The notes below the pieces were generated by a model. The model ran no database searches. It was not told the DNA's origin and saw only the letters and a list, made by a program, of their open reading frames with translations. The translations under genes were made by a program, and so were the position numbers. This document shows positions 60,384 to 64,000 of a stretch of DNA of 64,000 bases, piece after piece (position 1 is the stretch's first letter; every line of letters starts with the position of its first letter). The DNA comes from JBBWZH01 sp035544115 (GTDB taxonomy: Bacteria > Actinomycetota > Actinomycetes > Mycobacteriales > CADCTP01): positions 3,038,001 to 3,102,000 of the forward strand of contig OY970235.1 of assembly GCA_963714145.1 (NCBI GenBank), in the 5' to 3' direction.

Positions 60384-60837
60384 CCCGGCGCGACATAGAG
60401 GGGCCGCACCCACCGGTGCGGCCCCTCCTCACTGCTATCCCAAGCCGACGCCACCCGCCTGCTAATCGTCCCCGTAGCCGACCGAGCCGGATCGCCCAAG
60501 CGAGAAGGCCGCACCCACCGGGTGCGGCCCCTCTCACTGCTGTCCAAGCCGGACGCAACCCCGCTCGCTACCCGTCCCGTTCCAAACCGGAACCGACCGC
60601 ACTGCGGGGCCCGCGGGGGCTCGGCCCCGCAGCCAACGTCCAACGATCGCCCCCGGCGAGCAGGTTCACCCAAGCGAGAAGGCCGCACCCACCGGGTGCG
60701 GCCCCTCTCACTGATCTCCCCGGCCGCCAACCGAAACCGACCGCACCGCGGGGCCCGCGGGGGCTCGGCCCCCGCGGCCAACATCTAACGATCGCCCCCG
60801 GCGAGCGCCCCCCGCGAGCACACCTCGCCCAAGATAG
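60384..60837. repeat. Convergent interval with tandem terminator-like hairpins
   Basis: Hairpins of GGCCGCACCC/GGGTGCGGCC type at 60398-60427 (13-bp stem), 60507-60529 and 60681-60703, alternating with GC hairpin repeats A (60595-60637) and B (60739-60784). The second half (60500-60660) and third (60670-60800) are about 175-bp duplicated modules, each ending in AACGATCGCCCCCGGCGAGC. Confidence 0.8.
60398..60427 (+). terminator. Strong hairpin after the membrane-protein gene
   Basis: GAGGGGCCGCACC and GGTGCGGCCCCTC pair perfectly around CACC. Confidence 0.75.
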
Positions 60838-61197
60838 TTAGTGGAACGAGTCGCCACACGCGCAGGAGCCGCCGGCGTTCGGGTTGTCGATCGTGAAGCC
60901 CTGCTTCTCGATCGTGTCGACGAAGTCGATGGTGGCACCGGTGAGGTACGGCGCGCTCATCCGGTCGACCACGACCTCGACGCCGCCGGTGAAGTCGTTG
61001 ACGACGTCGCCGTCCAGCGACCGCTCGTCGAAGAACAGCTGGTAGCGCAGGCCGGAACAGCCGCCCGGCTGGACCGCGATGCGCAGTCGGAGGTCATCCC
61101 GGCCCTCCTGGTCGAGCAGCGCCTTGACCTTGGAAGCGGCGCCGTCGGTGAGGATGACGGTCTTGGTGACCTCAGTGGTCGTCTCCTGGACAGTCAC
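60838..61197 (-). CDS. erpA: Iron-sulfur cluster insertion protein
   Basis: 119 aa, A-type carrier (HesB/IscA). The three ligands are in GGCSGLRYQLFFDE and the C-terminal GGSCACGDSFH. LTDGAASKVKALLDQEG opens the family fold. Delivers Fe-S clusters, plausibly to QcrA, NadA and other clients nearby (inference). GTG 61197. Confidence 0.93.
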   Translation of the reverse strand: MTVQETTTEVTKTVILTDGAASKVKALLDQEGRDDLRLRIAVQPGGCSGLRYQLFFDERSLDGDVVNDFTGGVEVVVDRMSAPYLTGATIDFVDTIEKQGFTIDNPNAGGSCACGDSFH

Positions 61198-61465
61198 GAT
61201 CTTCTTCTCTCATCTAGACGGACGCTGACCGAGCGGGTGTTGACACAGATCAGTTGATGGCAACGCTGGCGGCGTCACGCTGCTTCCCATCGTACGTGCC
61301 GTGCTCCGGCGCGCCCCGGAACCTCCGGGCAGATGTCACGTTGCGCGGTGTGTCGGTCGGCACGCTGAACCGGTCCCGGGAATCGGTACCGATGCGGCAG
61401 GCTTGTCCGGATGGGGGCCAGCCGGCGCCCGGCGGGCCCGCATGACGGCACGGAGGAAGGCACGC
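61198..61465. other. Interval without a gene, nadA leader
   Basis: 268 bp between divergent erpA and nadA. Contains a GGAGGAAGG RBS at 61452-61460 for nadA. No riboswitch is recognised. Confidence 0.4.
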
Positions 61466-62659
61466 ATGACCACGGCCGATCTGGACCTTGACCTGCCCGC
61501 CGGCGTGTCGCCCACGCCGCTCGCGCTGCTCCTGCTCGGCCGCGGCAGCGACCCGGAGTCCGAGCGCGGGGTGGACTGCCCGGGCGACCTGCCGGCCGCG
61601 TCCGACCCGGCCCTGGCCGATAGGGCCCGTACCGCTCTGGCTACACTCGGTGACCGTGCGTTCGTGCTGGGCCATCACTACCAGCGGGACGAAGTGATCC
61701 AGTTCGCCGACGTCACCGGCGACTCGTTCAGGCTGGCGCAGCAGGCGGCCGCCCGCCCGGCAGCCGAGTACGTGGTGTTCTGCGGCGTCCACTTCATGGC
61801 CGAGAGCGCCGACATCCTGACCGGGCCGGGGCAGCAGGTCATCCTGCCCGACCTGGCCGCCGGCTGTTCGATGGCCGATATGGCCGGCTTCGACCAGGTC
61901 GAGGAGGCCTGGGCGGTGCTCGCCGACGCCGGCCTCGCCGACGACACGGTGCCGGTCAGCTACATGAACTCGTCCGCCGCGATCAAGGGGTTCACCGGCC
62001 GGCACGGCGGCACGATCTGCACCTCGTCCAACGCGAAGCGGGCACTGGACTGGGCGTTCGGGCCGCGCGGCGGCGAGCGGGTGCTGTTCCTCCCCGACCA
62101 GCACCTCGGCCGCAACACCGCGGTGCTGGAGCTGGGCATGTCCCTGGACGACTGCGTGCTGTACGACCCGCACAAGCCCGGCGGCGGGGTGACCCCGGCC
62201 GCGCTGCGGGCGGCCCGGATGGTGCTCTGGCGCGGGCACTGCTCGGTGCACGGCCGGTTCAGCCGCGAGTCGGTGGACGCCGTGCGGGAGCGGGTGCCCG
62301 GGGTGACCGTGATCGCCCACCCGGAGTGCCGGCACGACGTGGTCACCGCGGCCGACGTGGTCGGCTCCACCGAGGCCATCATCCGCACCATCGACGCGGC
62401 CCCGGCCGGATCGAAGTTCGCGGTCGGCACCGAACTGAACCTGGTCCGCCGGTTGGCGAACCGGCACCCGGACAAGACCGTCGTGTTCCTCGACCGGACG
62501 GTCTGCTACTGCTCGACGATGAACCGGATCGACCTGCCGCACCTGGTCTGGGCGCTGGAGTCGCTGGTCCGCGGCGAGGTGGTGAACCGGATCACCGTCG
62601 ACCCGGCCACCGCCGGGTACGCCCGCGCCGCGCTGGACCAGATGCTCGCCCTGCCGTAG
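61466..62659 (+). CDS. nadA: Quinolinate synthase
   Basis: Condenses iminoaspartate and dihydroxyacetone phosphate; a [4Fe-4S] enzyme of NAD synthesis. 397 aa. VLGHHYQRDEVIQFADVTGDS, the cluster Cys in VVFCGVHFMAESA, ICTSSNAKRAL, HPECRHDVV and TVCYCSTMNR are seen. The N-terminal 55-residue extension is common in actinobacteria. No nadB or nadC directly adjacent. Neighbour erpA may serve cluster insertion. Confidence 0.95.
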   Translation: MTTADLDLDLPAGVSPTPLALLLLGRGSDPESERGVDCPGDLPAASDPALADRARTALATLGDRAFVLGHHYQRDEVIQFADVTGDSFRLAQQAAARPAAEYVVFCGVHFMAESADILTGPGQQVILPDLAAGCSMADMAGFDQVEEAWAVLADAGLADDTVPVSYMNSSAAIKGFTGRHGGTICTSSNAKRALDWAFGPRGGERVLFLPDQHLGRNTAVLELGMSLDDCVLYDPHKPGGGVTPAALRAARMVLWRGHCSVHGRFSRESVDAVRERVPGVTVIAHPECRHDVVTAADVVGSTEAIIRTIDAAPAGSKFAVGTELNLVRRLANRHPDKTVVFLDRTVCYCSTMNRIDLPHLVWALESLVRGEVVNRITVDPATAGYARAALDQMLALP

Positions 62660-62796
62660 CACTGCAGGGTGCCGCCCGGCCGACATGTCGCCCGGGCGGC
62701 CGGGATCGGTCCGGGCGAGGGCCGCCCGGAACGGCTCGGAACAACCCTGGCGGACGCGGAACGGCCGGGCCACGGCGAGACCGGCGTCGACTGCAC

Positions 62797-62802
62797 TACC
62801 CT
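62797..62802 (+). promoter_or_regulatory. -10 hexamer TACCCT, leaderless start
   Basis: 8 nt before GTG 62811 of the DUF3043 gene. Confidence 0.45.
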
Positions 62803-62810
62803 GCACGCTC

Positions 62811-63428
62811 GTGAGGTTGCTGCGGCGCCGGACCACGGGTCAGGCCGACGATGAGCGTCCGGTCGACCCGGTCGGCGGCGGAGACGCGCTCGACCCGCGG
62901 CGGTCGGCGGGCAAGGGCAGGCCCACGCCGAAGCGGCGGGAGGCGCAGAAGCGGCGCACCGGCCCGGTGGCGCCGCCGCCACGCACCCGGCGCGAGGCGT
63001 ACCGGCGGATGAAGGACCAGAATTCGGTCCGCCGGGTGGAGGCCCGGGAGGGCATGCGGTCCGGCGACGAGAAGTACCTGCCGGCCCGCGACCGGGGTCC
63101 GGCCCGCGGGCTGGTCCGTGACATCGTCGACTCCCGGCGCAACGCCGGCGGCCTGTTCCTGCCGGTCGCGGTCATCGTGTTCATCGGCTACCTGATCCCG
63201 AGCGCGGAGATCCGGGCCATGACGTTGAGCCTGTGGATGGCCGTGTTCGCGGTGTTGATCATCGACTCGGTGTTCGTCGGGATCCGGATCCGGCGGCTGG
63301 TACGCGAGCGGTATCCGGACGAGACCGGCCGGCCGGGGCGGCTGGTCTGGTACGGCGTCACCCGGGCCACGATGATCCGGCGCTGGCGGATGCCGTCCCC
63401 GCGGGTGAAGGTCGGCGAAAAGGTCTGA
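62811..63428 (+). CDS. DUF3043 membrane protein
   Basis: 205 aa. A very basic, Arg/Lys-rich N-terminal third (RREAQKRRTGPVAPPPRTRREAYRR) is followed by two TM segments (FLPVAVIVFIGYLIPSA and LSLWMAVFAVLIIDSVFVGI). Matches the actinobacterial DUF3043 family by layout and by RLVWYGVTRATMIRRWRMP near the end. Function unknown. Confidence 0.82.
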   Translation: MRLLRRRTTGQADDERPVDPVGGGDALDPRRSAGKGRPTPKRREAQKRRTGPVAPPPRTRREAYRRMKDQNSVRRVEAREGMRSGDEKYLPARDRGPARGLVRDIVDSRRNAGGLFLPVAVIVFIGYLIPSAEIRAMTLSLWMAVFAVLIIDSVFVGIRIRRLVRERYPDETGRPGRLVWYGVTRATMIRRWRMPSPRVKVGEKV

Positions 63429-63551
63429 CCGGTACGGACTCGGGCGCATCCTGGTCGCGGCGGACGGCCGCCGTGCTGCCCCGCGGGGGCCGGGCCCGCG
63501 GGCCCCGCGCCGCGGCCGGCACCGGTTGGCGTGGCGCATCGTCGGCTCCAC

Positions 63552-63557
63552 TAAATT
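63552..63557 (+). promoter_or_regulatory. -10 hexamer TAAATT, leaderless start
   Basis: 7 nt before ATG 63565. Confidence 0.45.
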
Positions 63558-63564
63558 TGTGGGC

Positions 63565-64000
63565 ATGGAGTTCAGGAAACTCGGCCGCAGCGGCCTGACG
63601 ATCAGCGAGATCGCGTACGGGAACTGGATCACCCACGGCAGCCAGGTCGAGGAGGACGCGGCGGCCGCCTGCGTCCGGGCCGCGTTGGACAACGGCATCA
63701 CCACCTTCGACACGGCCGACGTCTACGCCCAGACCAGGGCCGAAGCGGTGCTCGGCCGGGCGCTCGCCGGGGAGCGGCGCGAGGGCTACGAGCTGTTCAG
63801 CAAGGCCTACTGGCCGGTAGGCCCAGGTCAGAACGACCGCGGGCTCAGCCGCAAGCACCTGATCGAGGGCTGCCACGGCTCGCTGCGCCGGCTCGGCACC
63901 GACTACCTCGACCTCTACCAGGCACACCGGTTCGACCAGCGGACCCCGCTCGAAGAGACCATGCTCGCGTACGCCGACCTGGTGCGGCAGGGCAAGGTGC
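63565..64000 (+). CDS. Aldo/keto reductase (cut by window edge)
   Basis: The first 145 residues of an NADPH-dependent reductase: MEFRKLGRSGLTISEIAYGN, FDTADVYAQTRAEAVLG (catalytic Asp/Tyr), FSKAYWP (catalytic Lys), HLIEGCHGSLRRLGTDYLDLYQAHRFD (His). It resembles the Kv-beta-like group (YhdN/YghZ type). The C-terminal half lies outside. Confidence 0.9.
   Translation, partial: MEFRKLGRSGLTISEIAYGNWITHGSQVEEDAAAACVRAALDNGITTFDTADVYAQTRAEAVLGRALAGERREGYELFSKAYWPVGPGQNDRGLSRKHLIEGCHGSLRRLGTDYLDLYQAHRFDQRTPLEETMLAYADLVRQGKV

Noticed and set aside
60230..60784. 184-codon minus-strand ORF with repeated AGAEPPRAPRCG and RGRTRWVRPS segments
   Set aside because: It is the translation of the duplicated terminator and GC hairpin modules, and overlaps the end of a well-supported plus-strand gene.

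Overview
The window is high-GC DNA with almost no gaps, many GTG starts, frequent ATGA/GTGA stop-start overlaps and several apparently leaderless promoters. With a QcrCAB/CtaCEF respiratory set, a PimB-type mannosyltransferase and a DUF5304 gene, this points to an actinobacterium, most likely Micromonosporaceae (inference). From memory of the family, the backbone follows the order of the Mycobacterium tuberculosis Rv2179c-Rv2204c segment: exoribonuclease, PlsC, ArsA-like ATPase, SRPBCC, FadD15, PimB, NlpC/P60, UvrC-like nuclease, TrpD, CtaE-QcrCAB, CtaF-CtaC, AsnB, adenosine kinase, Rv2203-like protein, ErpA.

Layout. 1-5.3 kb: pfkA start (cut by the edge), 3'-5' exoribonuclease, glycerol kinase, PlsC, esterase, two unknown proteins. 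5.3-7.8 kb: degenerate EAL protein and carbamate kinase. 8-19.5 kb: a myo-inositol island on the minus strand (iolG remnant, iolE, iolC, a Cgl0159-type TIM barrel, iolB, iolD, mmsA/iolA and a sugar ABC transporter), divergent from a GntR/UTRA regulator with a 20-bp palindrome between them. 19.9-26.4 kb: ROK glucokinase, DUF5304 protein, ArsA-like ATPase, two SRPBCC proteins, phosphoesterase, SigE-type sigma factor with a coupled partner. 26.6-37 kb: FadD, GAF-like protein, PimB, HEITH metalloprotease, NlpC/P60 hydrolase behind a c-di-AMP riboswitch, a double-CxxC protein, a YacP-NYN protein and a deleted CoA transferase. 37-43.4 kb: ArsR/AHSA1 pair, exonuclease-GIY-YIG fusion, stand-alone RAM domain, TrpD, receiver-like protein, an unlisted 58-aa zinc-ribbon gene and CtaG. 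43.5-50.8 kb: cytochrome bc1-aa3 genes, interrupted by a NYN-domain gene and an internally deleted IS630 element lying at the 3' end of ctaF. 50.9-64 kb: cysteine desulfurase/TusA, AsnB, MFS/ArsR pair, PI-PLC-like secreted enzyme, adenosine kinase, membrane protein, ErpA, NadA, DUF3043 and the start of an aldo/keto reductase.

Most unusual points. (1) Two copies of an 80-bp palindromic element sit at stop-start junctions of operons. Each encodes a 28-codon mini-ORF that starts on the upstream stop and ends on the downstream start, with a compensatory change in the hairpin stem. (2) The iolB-iolD junction holds three extra tandem copies of the iolD start region (RBS plus ATG, period 56-57), forming a chain of ATGA-linked mini-ORFs. 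(3) Three genes have tandem duplications of their own 3' ends. (4) Five single-base insertions split conserved genes (permease, ctaE, qcrA twice, cysteine desulfurase); sequencing error must be excluded first. Two other genes (iolG, CoA transferase) carry large deletions.
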